DNA from: JBBROS01 sp965260935
GTDB lineage: Bacteria; Pseudomonadota; Alphaproteobacteria; Acetobacterales; Acetobacteraceae
DNA: 64,000 nt
Reading direction: 5' to 3'
NCBI GenBank assembly: GCA_965260935.1
Contig: OZ253374.1
Span: 372,001-436,000 of the forward strand
Position numbers and translations under genes: made by a program. This document shows positions 17,026 to 25,526 of this stretch, one piece after another. The first letter of the stretch is position 1. Each line of letters begins with the position of its first letter. Under the pieces are notes generated by a model, which had not been told where the DNA came from, searched no databases, and saw only the letters and a list, made by a program, of their open reading frames with translations.

Positions 17026-18306
17026 ATGATGAACGACGTCTACTGGTGGAGCGATGCACCGCCCCCGCGAATGAAGCAGACGCCGGTCGCGTCCGAGAGC
17101 GACGTCGTGATCGTTGGGGCCGGCTACACGGGTCTCAGTGCCGCGCTCACGGTCGCGCGGGCCGGGCGTTCCGTCCAGGTCTTCGACAAAGATCGTCCCG
17201 GCGAGGGCGCATCCACGCGCAACGGCGGCATAACGAGCGGCAGCCTGCGTCCGAGCGTCGCCCAGATGGGCAGGCGCTTCGGCGAGGCGCGGGCGACCGC
17301 CATCTTGGCCGAGGCGAAGCTCGCGCGGGAGGACCTCTACCGGTTCATCGCCGAGGCGAAGCTCGACTGCGACTTCGTGCTCACGGGCCGGTTCCAGGGA
17401 GCATCGGCACCGGAGGACTACGAGCGGCTGGCGCGCGAGGCCGAACACCTGCAGCGTACGCTCGGGATAGAGGCCTATGCCGTCCCGCGCCTGGAACAGC
17501 GGGACTATCTCGGCACGGATTTCTATCACGGCGGAACCGTCCGCATGGACATAGGCGGCCTTCAGCCGGCCAAGCTGCATGCCGAGATGCTGCGCGTCAC
17601 GCTCGCCTCGGGCACCGTGGTGCACGGCGAGACCGCCGTGCTCGGCATCCGCGGCGAACGCGGCGGCTACGACATCCAGACCACACGCGGCAAGGTGCGG
17701 GCCCGTGACGTGATCGTCGGCACGAACGGCTACACGGATCGCTCGGACCGCTGGCTGCGCCGCCGCCTCGTGCCAGTCCGCAGCCGGATCATCGCGACCG
17801 AGCCGCTGTCACCGAATCTCATGGGCGCGCTCATGCCCCGTCGAATGATGTGCGGCGAGACGCGCAAGCTCAGCTACTACTTCCGTCCGTCGCCGGATGG
17901 CCGGCGCATCCTGTTCGGCGGCCGGGACGGAACCATCTCGGGCAATCCGACCTGGCCGACCGACAGTCTCCGTCGGACCCTGACCAATATATTCCCCGAG
18001 CTCGGCCCCGTCGGGATCGAGCATAGCTGGTTCGGTCGCGTTGCGATGAACCGGGACATGGTCCCGCGCATCTTCACTCGGAAGGGTCAGCATTACGCGG
18101 CGGGGTATTGTGGTTCGGGCGTAGTTTGGGCGCGGTGGGCGGGGCAGAAGGCGGCGCTCCAGGTCATCGGCGAAACCTCCGGCGCGTCCGCGCTCGACTT
18201 CCATCCCCCTGCCTCCATCCCATTCTTCAACGGCACGGCCTGGTTCATGCCGGCGGTCTTCGCCTGGCTCGCGATGCGGGACCGGTTGGCGTCGCGGCCT
18301 CGGTGA
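17026..18306 (+). CDS. FAD-dependent amine/amino-acid oxidase (DAO family)
   Basis: 426 residues, typical length. FAD-dependent oxidation of a primary or secondary amine, as in gamma-glutamylputrescine oxidase or D-amino acid dehydrogenase. Rossmann motif VVIVGAGYTGLSAAL at residues 27-41, preceded by a short N-terminal tail with VYWWSDAPPP common in PuuB-like oxidases. GASTRNGGITSG is the second FAD contact. C-terminal closing motif HYAAGYCGSGVVWARWAGQK. Substrate unknown. It is isolated between mobile elements, with no polyamine genes nearby. ATG 17026 chosen; 17029 is possible. Confidence 0.9.
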   Translation: MMNDVYWWSDAPPPRMKQTPVASESDVVIVGAGYTGLSAALTVARAGRSVQVFDKDRPGEGASTRNGGITSGSLRPSVAQMGRRFGEARATAILAEAKLAREDLYRFIAEAKLDCDFVLTGRFQGASAPEDYERLAREAEHLQRTLGIEAYAVPRLEQRDYLGTDFYHGGTVRMDIGGLQPAKLHAEMLRVTLASGTVVHGETAVLGIRGERGGYDIQTTRGKVRARDVIVGTNGYTDRSDRWLRRRLVPVRSRIIATEPLSPNLMGALMPRRMMCGETRKLSYYFRPSPDGRRILFGGRDGTISGNPTWPTDSLRRTLTNIFPELGPVGIEHSWFGRVAMNRDMVPRIFTRKGQHYAAGYCGSGVVWARWAGQKAALQVIGETSGASALDFHPPASIPFFNGTAWFMPAVFAWLAMRDRLASRPR

Positions 18307-18365
18307 TGCGGGAGCGTCTCAACCCTGCCCGTGACGGGCTCGCCTGCGTCGACGCCGGCTGTCGC

Positions 18366-18610
18366 TCACCAGTCGCGGGGTCGGGCGGGCCACCCGCGAC
18401 CGAGACTCTGCCGCACCTGTCGTCGATGGTCCGGGATCACTGATCGAAGTGCACCGCGGTCGTGTTCGCCGCAGACCAGCACGGCCACGCGCTCGCCCGG
18501 CGCGGGGCGGTAGCCGCCTGAGAGCAACGCGGCGAAGGCCGCCGCCCCGCCCGGCTCGGCGACGACGCGCAGTTCCGACCAGGCCTTCGTAACCTCCATG
18601 TCAAAAGTGC
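18366..18610 (-). pseudogene. C-terminal fragment of a PLP-dependent threonine dehydratase-like enzyme
   Basis: Only the end of the fold-type II domain remains: KAWSELRVVAEPGGAAAFAA, LLSGGYRPAPGERVAVLVCG. These match the region of threonine ammonia-lyase/serine racemase that holds AEPGGA and the terminal strand. The usual GGN after VCG is changed and the frame runs on. N-terminus missing, ending near 18610 before the Tn3 remnant. Confidence 0.65.
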
Positions 18611-18691
18611 CGATCTGAAAAGCGTTATCTTTCAACGCTCTGCACTGTCAGCAGCACGACAACATGCTGATGTAACTACGAAGTCAGCCTT

Positions 18692-19801
18692 TCATTTTGA
18701 TACGTGATCATTCTCGATGATGGATGCGTGCTGAAACAAGCCTGATGCGTGCTGGGCAAAGTCAAACCTGAGAATGCCGCGCACGTTGATGTGCTTGTGT
18801 CCGATCGGCGCCAAGCGGCTCAGCACCTCATCGGGATGATGGTTCGGCACTTGGTCAATCACGGCCTGGAGGCGGTGGGTGTTCCAGGCCATGATGATGT
18901 TCGCCAGCAGCGTGAGTGCCCCGGAGATGGCGACAAGTTGCTCCGTAGAGCGGCCGTGTTTCGCGGTGATTTCACCGTTGTGGATCGCCCGCTGAAGGCT
19001 GTGGACGGCCTCGCCCTGATTGAGCAGATCAAGGATGTCCCCGCGGAAGCTCGGGTTGCTGAGGTAATCGCAAAGGTAGAGCATGCGAAGCAGCTTGCCC
19101 AAAGCGTCGTCGGCTTCGTAGACGGGATCGCCGGCGGCGGCCGAGCCGAAGCGGTCGAGCGCCCCCATCGCCGGGTACCAGCCGTGCTTGACCGACGCGC
19201 CGAGCCGCAGCAATCCGTCCCAGCCCCGGCTGATGGCACGGCGGAAGACGGTTTCGGCCACGATCGGCTGCAAGGTCGGCGGGACGCCGAGCCCTCTCGG
19301 TAAATAGAGCCGCCGTTTCTTCAGCCTGGCCAGCCGGGGACACAGATCGAAGCCCACGAGCTTGGCGAGCGTCATGGCGAAATGCGTGAAGCCGTGCGTG
19401 TCCACCGCGACACGCTCCAACTGGCCGACCTGGCCCTGGCGCAATGCGCTTTCGATGGCGGCGCCAGCTTGCCGGCGGTTCAGGACAATCGGCTGGTCGT
19501 AGAGGATGCCCCACTGATCGAGCACGTGGGCGTAGGTTCCAATCGCGTAGGTCCGCCGCCGGGGGTCAAGCCGCGCCGACCAGAGATAGCGCGTCGCCTC
19601 CAGGCTCATCATGTCGGCCGAGGCGAACAGGCCGCGTCCCCACAGGATCGCGGCCCGGTGCTCGCGCATGAAGCCCAGCACCGCATCGTTGGCGGCGCGC
19701 AGCCGCCCATCGGCCTCGATCTTGAGCACCATCTATCCAAGGCTGTCAGCCGCGATGGACGGCACCATGCGTGTGAGTTTGGCCATCGACAGATCGGAGC
19801 C
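18692..19801 (-). pseudogene. tnpA: Tn3 family transposase, C-terminal part with an in-frame stop
   Basis: About 365 residues of the roughly 970-residue Tn3 TnpA. Motifs: YAHVLDQWGILYDQPIVLNR, VAVDTHGFTHFAM, LGVPPTLQPIVAETV, and the C-terminal LLANIIMAWNTHRLQAV. One in-frame TAG (19733-19735) separates SMAKLTRMVPSIAADSLG from MVLKIEADGRL. The N-terminal two thirds are missing, ending at the TA where IS630 19802-20849 is inserted. No resolvase or terminal repeat is seen next to it. Confidence 0.88.
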
Positions 19802-20790
19802 TAAAGCCTTTTGCACGTCATGTGGGACGGCTGTAGCCGCAGTGGCGGAAGAACCCCGCCAGCGTCCTGGGCGGTGACGCTGGCCAGCGCCGGGCCGAGT
19901 GCCTCGTGCAGCGCGTCGGCGGTGCGCGCGGCGACCCGGCGCAGCCCGGCCTTGACCTTGGCCCACGCTGGCTCGATCGGGTTCAGGTCCGGCGAGTAGG
20001 TTGGCAGAAAGCGGTAGCCGAAGCCTGACGCGTCGAGCAGCGCCCTGACACGCGGGGCCTTGTGGGCCGACAGGTTGTCCAGGATCAGCACCGCATCCGG
20101 CCGGGTGCGGCGCAGTTCGGGCAGCAGCACCTCCTGCAGGTAGGCGTGGAACACGGCCGCGCTGGTCGCTGCTTCCACGCTCATTGCGCCCACGATGCCC
20201 TCCGCCCCGAGCGCACCCAGCACCGTAACCCGGGTCCAGTGCCCGAATGGGGCCGACGCGCACGCACGCGCGCCGCGCGGACTGCGGCCGTAGCGGCGGA
20301 CCATGTTGGTCAGCACGCCGCACTCGTCCAGGAACACCAGCCGCGCCGGGTCGATCCCGCCCACGCCGTCCGGGTCGGTCCACCAGGCCGCGCGCGCGGC
20401 GGCCACGTCCTCGCGCTCCTGCTCGGCCGCATGCAGGCTCAGCTTCTTTCACGTCCGCCCTGCCCGCCGCAGCGCCCGGTGCACCGTGGTCAGGTGGACA
20501 CGCATGTCGTGCGCCCCGGCCAGTCGGGACGTGATCTCGGCCAGGGGAAGGTGCTTCGGGCTGCCCGCCAGGTCCAGCATGGTCGCCTCGACCTCGCCGG
20601 TGATGCGCGGCGCGGGACCGCCACGCGCCGGCTTGGCCTCGCGCCGACCCTCGTCACGCAGGGCAGCCACCCAGCGGTAGGCCGTCGAGCGCCCCACCGC
20701 GAACCGGCGCGCCGCCGCGTCCACGTCCTCGCCTCCCTCAACCGCCACAAGAACGCGGCTGCGCAGGTCCGTCGAGTATGCTCCAGTCAT
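19801..20790 (-). pseudogene. IS630 transposase with a single in-frame stop
   Basis: Both halves are in one frame, unlike the paralogue at 15526-16558. HTH part: MTGAYSTDLRSRVLVAVEGG, ARRFAVGRSTAYRW, VHLTTVHRALRRAGRT. Then TGA (20449-20451) stands where the paralogue has Trp, followed by KKLSLHAAEQERED. DDE part: LVFLDECGVLTNM, DAVLILDNLSAHK, LPTYSPDLNPIEPAWAKVK. A single G-to-A change explains the stop. Confidence 0.87.
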
Positions 20791-20849
20791 GCAAACCTCC
20801 GCCCCAACATACGGGGAAAGATGTCCCAACTCGCTTGCAAAGCGCTTTA
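19802..20849. mobile_element. IS630 family element (third)
   Basis: 1048 bp between TA at 19802-19803 and 20848-20849. Terminal repeats: left TAAAGCCTTTTGCA, right (reverse complement) TAAAGCGCTTTGCA. It sits exactly at the boundary between the Tn3 fragment and the IS701 fragment. Confidence 0.85.
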
Positions 20850-20850
20850 G

Positions 20851-22020
20851 TACTACAGCCGGGGTTTACGCGAGCCCGACGTCGCGTGCAGGCGTTTGTG
20901 CCAGTGAGCGCGACGGGCACGTTGCTGATGGTGGCGGCGCCAAGTTGACCCGCGCAGGGAGGCTTCTGGGCTGGGCGGGTGCATCCAGACCAGGTGCCAG
21001 AGCAGGCGCCTGACCTCGGGCATGGTCATCGGCAGCAGGTCGGCGGCCAAGTCCACCGGAACCACACCCCCCGGCAGCCTCGCGACGCACGGCGGCGAGG
21101 TAAGCAAGAGCGAACATGGCCAGCGTAACGTGCCTGTGCCAGCCGACCCAGGACCGCACTTCGTAGTGGCCAAGCCCGACCTCGCCCTTGGCCTGCTTGA
21201 ACAGGCTCTCGACGTGCCAGCGCATGCCCGCGACGCGCACCAGCTCGGCCAACGTGGCGCCCGCAGGCGCGTGCGTGAGATAGAAGGTCAGCTCGGTCGG
21301 CTTGGCGACGGAGCGGCGGACCAGCAGCGCACATTGGAAGCCAGGCGCCGCGCCATTGTAAGGAATGCAGGCCCAGTGTAGATGCGCGGCCCTTTTGCAC
21401 CATCTCCTGCGCTCAGCCGCTTCCAAGCCCGCTTGGGCAACTTCTTGATCCAGGTTGTGACCGGGCGCAGGCCGAGCCGCTGCCCGGAGGTAACGGTCAG
21501 CACGTAGCCGCGCTGATGCTGCTCCGCCCAGCGCCGGATGACGTGGTCTGCCCCATACACGCTATCGCCAGTGATCCAGGAGAAGGGCACCCCTCCGATG
21601 ACCTTCCACGCGCTTGCGCGCGCGGAACCTTTGCCATCTCCGCCCGCGGCCCGCGCCCGTTCCAGCATGGCCAAACCCAGCTTCGGCTTGGTGGCAAACA
21701 CGGTTTCGTTTGGGATGTGGGCCTCGCTGCGCCGCTCCGCGCTCCCCGCCCACTCCTTGGGCAGGTAGAGAGCGCGGTCGAGCAGGGCGTGACCGTGCTG
21801 GCTGGCGTAGCCGAGAAAGACGCCGATCTGGCTGTTCTCGATCCGCCCTGCCGTGCCGCTGTATTGCCGCTGCACCCCAGCCGACTTGGCTCCCTTCTTC
21901 AGGAAGCCGGTCTCGTCCAGCACCAGCACGGCTTTTGGGTCGCCCAACTGCTCCACCACATAGGCCTGCAGGTCAGCGTGGTGCATGGATCGGGTGGTGT
22001 TCAAGCGGCGGGTGACGTAG
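20851..22020 (-). pseudogene. IS701 family transposase, N-terminally truncated and frameshifted
   Basis: Visible in three frames. First: VVEQLGDPKAVLVLDETGF, KKGAKSAGVQRQYSGTAGR, WITGDSVYGADHVIRRW. After one lost base near 21385: IPYNGAAPGFQCALLVRRS, AGMRWHVESLFKQAKGE, VGLGHYEVRSWVGWHRH. After another shift near 21075: LAADLLPMTMPEVRRLLW, HLVWMHPPSPEASLR. The N-terminal ~120 residues are missing at the junction with the IS5 element (about 22010-22043). A 17-residue palindromic insert lies before VPFSWITGD. Confidence 0.88.
21590..21645. repeat. Palindromic insert element, copy B
   Basis: About 51-56 bp in frame inside the IS701 transposase. Minus-strand layout: ggcggagatggcaaaggttcc, 10-bp stem ttccgcgcgc/gcgcgtggaa with loop gcaa, then ggtcatcggagggg. 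Adds GDGKGSARASAWKVIGG before VPFSWITGD. Matches copies A and C in its flanks and stem. Confidence 0.75.
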
Positions 22021-22043
22021 GGGATCACCTTCCCGAACCCCGG

Positions 22044-23018
22044 ATGCCCATCTTGCCATTCAAGCTGAACCAGGACCACCGCCGCCACATCCCGCGCCAG
22101 CAGCGCAAGGTGACAAACTGGCCCGCCTACGACGCCAGCCTGCGCCAGCGCGGCAGTTTGATGGTGTGGTTCACCGACGAGGCGATTGCGGCGTGGGCGG
22201 CCGAGCCGCGGGCGACGCGCGGCGGCCAGGCCCGGTATTCGCCGCTCGCCATCCTGACGGCGCTCACGATCCGCATGGTGTTCCGCCTGGCCTACCGGCA
22301 GGCCGAGGGATTGCTCGGCTCCGTCATCGGCCTGCTCGGCCTTGAGCTGCGTGTGCCAGACCATACGACGCTGAGCCGGCGCGCGGCGACGCTGGACGTG
22401 CCACGGCCGGGGACCGCCGATGCTGGGATTGACGGCGAGCCCCTGCACCTGCTGGTGGACAGCACGGGCCTGAAGCTGTGCGGCCAGGGCGAATGGCTGC
22501 TGGAGAAGCACGGGACGGCGACACGCCGTTCGTGGCGGACCCTGCACCTGGGCGTGGACGCCGGCACCGGCCGGATCGTGGCCGCCACGCTGACTGCCAA
22601 GGACGTGGACGACGCTTCCCAAGCTGGTCCCTTGCTCGACCAAGTCGCGGGCGCGGTGTCGTCGTTCACCGGCGACGGCGCATATGACCAGAACCGCGTC
22701 TATGACAGCATTGCCCAGCGCCACCCGGATGCGGCCGTCGTCGTCCCACCGCGTGCGACCGCGGTGCCCAGTGGCACGGCCGAGAACGCGCTCACGCAGC
22801 GCGACGACCACCTGCGGAACATCGCCGAGCACGGGCGCATGGCATGGCAGAACGCGTCTGGATACAACAAGCGCGCCCGGATCGAGGCCACCATGAACAG
22901 GTGGAAACAGGTGATCGGCGACGAGTTGCGCGCGCATACGGATGAGCGCCGGGCAACCGAAGTGGCGGTCGCTGTCCATGCGCTCAACCGCATGCTCGAG
23001 CTGGGACGCCCGAACTAG
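22044..23018 (+). CDS. IS5 family transposase (IS903-like), intact
   Basis: 324 residues from ATG 22044. DDE transposase: first Asp in LHLLVDSTGLKLCGQGEWL, second in SSFTGDGAYDQNRVYD, Glu in RARIEATMNRWKQVIGDE. N-terminal LRQRGSLMVWFTDEAI and YRQAEGLLGSVIGLLG are typical of this group. The left inverted repeat was not found because the IS701 remnant abuts it. The stop TAG (23016-23018) is formed at the junction with the miniature element that begins at 23018. Confidence 0.92.
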   Translation: MPILPFKLNQDHRRHIPRQQRKVTNWPAYDASLRQRGSLMVWFTDEAIAAWAAEPRATRGGQARYSPLAILTALTIRMVFRLAYRQAEGLLGSVIGLLGLELRVPDHTTLSRRAATLDVPRPGTADAGIDGEPLHLLVDSTGLKLCGQGEWLLEKHGTATRRSWRTLHLGVDAGTGRIVAATLTAKDVDDASQAGPLLDQVAGAVSSFTGDGAYDQNRVYDSIAQRHPDAAVVVPPRATAVPSGTAENALTQRDDHLRNIAEHGRMAWQNASGYNKRARIEATMNRWKQVIGDELRAHTDERRATEVAVAVHALNRMLELGRPN

Positions 23019-23322
23019 GGGTAGGTTCGGGGTACGTGTAAAACTTGGTCACAAGCTCATCCGGGCTGGCTCCCAGGCTCCCGTCCAGCAAGGTTTGCCT
23101 TCGCGGACACGCGGACGCTCCGGCTATCCCATTGAGAACACGCCGTTTGCTGGACAGTGATGGCCGACCCTTTTCCGGACGCCTTGGATTGCCGCTGCAC
23201 GCGCCTCAGGGCACAAAGGATTTGACCGGCTCGCTGTATTTTGCCAAGCCATTGATTCAACTTGTGTTTCTGGCCACCTGACCCCTTGTAACCGCGCTTT
23301 ACACGTATCCCGAACTTACCCC
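23018..23322. mobile_element. Tn3-derived miniature inverted-repeat element (TIME-like), 305 bp
   Basis: 38-bp terminal repeats starting ggggtaggttcggggtacgt (left) and ggggtaagttcgggatacgt (right, reverse complement), 32 of 38 positions identical by eye. Perfect 5-bp target duplication aacta at 23013-23017 and 23323-23327. No ORF inside. GGGG-starting 38-bp repeats and 5-bp duplications are Tn3-family traits, so it would need a Tn3 TnpA acting in trans. Inserted so that it truncates the lytic transglycosylase gene on one side and touches the IS5 stop codon on the other. Confidence 0.85.
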
Positions 23323-23751
23323 AACTACGTCCGCATCGCCTGACCCCGGACGGGGCTGGGGTCGGTACGTCCATACCCCTGGTCCCTGCACCACGCTGGC
23401 GTAGGCCTCCGCCAGCAGCGCCATTCCGGCGCAGATGTTCGCGCGCGGGTCGAACACGGTCTCGGCGGTCAGTCCCAGGCGCGGCCAGTTGCCGTCGTTG
23501 ACCTGCATCACGCCGGCGTCGAGGCTGTGGCCTTGCGCGTGCAGCGCCGCGACCAGCCTCACGGCATCCGCTGCGGTGGCGGGCACGTAGCTGCGGTGGC
23601 TCGTGTTGTCGTGCACGGAGGTGGTTTGCAGGCCGCTTTCCGTCTGTGCCGTGGCCGTCACCCGATCCACGACGTGGCTAGCCGGGAAGCCGGACGTCGC
23701 CGGGCAGGCCAGCGCGAACTGCGACAGCAGGAACAGCGGCAGCGCACTCAT
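23323..23751 (-). pseudogene. VirB1-like lytic transglycosylase, C-terminus cut by the miniature element
   Basis: About 140 residues. A signal peptide-like start (MSALPLFLLSQFALACP) is followed by an SLT fold: catalytic Glu in TATAQTESGLQTTSVHDN, HSLDAGVMQVNDGNWPRLG, FDPRANICAGMALLAEAYA. Such small enzymes open the peptidoglycan for type IV secretion or conjugation (VirB1/TrbN type). The last residues belong to the inserted sequence. No virB2-virB11 genes are in the window, so this is a conjugation remnant. Confidence 0.75.
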
Positions 23752-23775
23752 GCCGCCCGCCGCTGGGGAGAAGGA

Positions 23776-24360
23776 TTACGCCTCTTTCGGGTCTTCGCCG
23801 TCGGTGGGTTCGCAGTCCGCGTCCGAGGGATCGCCAACCGGGAGTTCCCATGGCGGATTGAATTTGGCGGGGCGAAGGGCTTCGTGCGCTTCCTCCGACA
23901 ACCCGCGATCGACAGGCCGGAGTCCTGTGAACCTATGCAACGCCTCGCATCCGGCCGGATAGACGGTAAAAGGTTCGGTAAAACCAAACTCGCTACGCAG
24001 CATCCAAGCAATGCGGCCCAGCCCGCCGCCTGCATAGATGCGCTCGCGTTGCTTTCTGCGCGTCTTGAGGATGTGGTAGCCGCGGCGCCAGTCGGTCCGC
24101 AAATAGAGGACGAAGGTCGTATCGTAAAACGTAGTGCCCGGATGGGCGACAACGAACGCACTAAGGATTCGGCCCTTGTCGCGGACCCGCGCGCAGGTCG
24201 GCTTCCTCAAAGCCCTCAGCCACTCATTCCCCTCCAAATCCGCCCCAAGGCACCTAGCCCGGTAAGGCAGAACGTCAGGAAATGAAACTACTCCGGATCG
24301 ACTAAAAAAAAGAGAACTTAAGTGCTGCCGCTGGGCGTCGTGGTGAAAAAGGAGCTTCAA
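23776..24360 (-). CDS. Hypothetical protein, upstream of the transglycosylase
   Basis: Up to 194 residues; the true start may be downstream of 24360. No domain recognised. Basic, aromatic-rich middle (TTFYDTTFVLYLRTDWRRGY, LKTRRKQRERIYAGGG, GRIAWMLRSEFGF), acidic tail (DPSDADCEPTDGEDPKEA). It ends 24 bases before the transglycosylase start on the same strand, so probably the same transcript; a plasmid transfer-region gene is possible. Confidence 0.5.
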   Translation of the reverse strand: MKLLFHHDAQRQHLSSLFFSRSGVVSFPDVLPYRARCLGADLEGNEWLRALRKPTCARVRDKGRILSAFVVAHPGTTFYDTTFVLYLRTDWRRGYHILKTRRKQRERIYAGGGLGRIAWMLRSEFGFTEPFTVYPAGCEALHRFTGLRPVDRGLSEEAHEALRPAKFNPPWELPVGDPSDADCEPTDGEDPKEA

Positions 24361-24551
24361 AAGGCTTGCTTATGTCAGCAGCCCAGACGGGATGGCTCCG
24401 CCAATGTGTCTCGATTGGATCATCTGAGATTCCGGAGCAGGAGTGGGCATCTCGCATAGGTCAGCTCATTTGGATCAATTGAGTCTTTGTGAGACGGTCT
24501 ATTAACCGGCAGCATAGGAATCGAGGAAAGTCTCTGCAACCAAAAACGTCC
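24361..24551. other. Intergenic stretch, no gene seen
   Basis: Lower GC than its surroundings; no open frame with coding character. Could hold the promoter of the minus-strand 23776-24360 gene. Confidence 0.35.
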
Positions 24552-24554
24552 TTA

Positions 24555-25487
24555 GTGTCGGTCCAAGATCATGTTGAGTGCACTGAGTCGTTTGTGATTC
24601 CATCACGGCAGCCCCGATTCGCAGGAGCATGCCGATGTGGACTGTTGAAAACCGTGTCCGTTACGACCGCAGCAAGCTGCGCTATCCCAGCGACCTGACC
24701 GACGAAGAGTGGGCGCTGACAAAGACGCAGATTCCGCGCGCCAGGCGAGGCGGCAACAAGCGGACCGTGGACGAGCGCGAGGTGATGAACGGGCTGATGT
24801 ATGTGCTGAGCACCGGCTGCCAGTGGCGTGCGATCCCGAAGGACCTGCCGCCCCGCAGCACGGTGAACCACTATTTCTGCCGCTGGCAGCACGACGGAAC
24901 GCTCGATCGGCTCCACCACGCGCTCTACGTGCTCTGCCGTGAGCAGGCATGTCGGCAGGGCAGTCCGACCGCGGCCATTATCGACAGCCAGAGCGTCAAG
25001 AGCGCCGAAAAGGGGGGCGCAGGATCGATCCGCCGGGCTTTGATGGCGGCAAGAAGATCAAAGGCAAGAAGCGGCATGTCCTCGTCGACACCCAAGGCTT
25101 GCTGATGGATGCGATCGTCCATGCCGCCGATATCCAGGACCGCGACGGTGGCGTGCTGCTGATGGCGACGTTGTTCGGGCTGTATCCGTTTTTGCTGAAG
25201 CTCTATGCCGACGCGGGCTATCAAGGGCCGAAGTTCCGGCAAGGTTTGGCCCGGGTCTGCCGCGAGGTGAATGTCGAAATCGTGCGGCGCTGCGACACCG
25301 GCAAGTTCGTCGTGCTGCCCAAGCGCTGGATCGTGGAACGTACCATCGCGTGGCTGAACCGCTGCCGACGCCTGGCAAAGGATTGGGAGTGCCTCAACCA
25401 AAACGCGCTGGCATTCCTGCGGTGGGCATCAGTTCGGCTCATGCTGCGAAGGCTCTGCAACGGCTGAAAATGATCTTGGACCGACTC
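24555..25487. mobile_element. IS5 family element (IS427-like group), complete
   Basis: 933 bp. Terminal repeats GTGTCGGTCCAAGATCAT (left) and GAGTCGGTCCAAGATCAT (right, reverse complement), target duplication TTA at 24552-24554 and 25488-25490. Length, TTA duplication and two-frame transposase fit this group. Confidence 0.9.
24629..25467 (+). CDS. IS5 transposase in two frames with a slippery A4G6 run
   Basis: Frame one from ATG 24629 (ATG 24635 is better spaced from AGGAG): YPSDLTDEEWALTKTQIP, STGCQWRAIPKDLPPRSTV, first Asp in AAIIDSQSVKSAEKGG. Frame two, -1, from about 25012: IDPPGFDGGKKIKGKKRHVL, second Asp in LLKLYADAGYQGPKF, Glu in VLPKRWIVERTIAWLNRCRR. The switch occurs at gaaaagggggg (about 25006-25016). 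Programmed -1 frameshifting is established for related IS5 groups, so the element may be active. Confidence 0.85.
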
Positions 25488-25526
25488 TTAGGAGCAAAGA
25501 AACACCAATTCGCTAGATGTCTATAG

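Noticed and set aside
16638..17708. 356-codon plus-strand frame across the oxidase start
   Set aside because: Arg/Gly-rich shadow; the DAO oxidase in another frame has clear FAD motifs.
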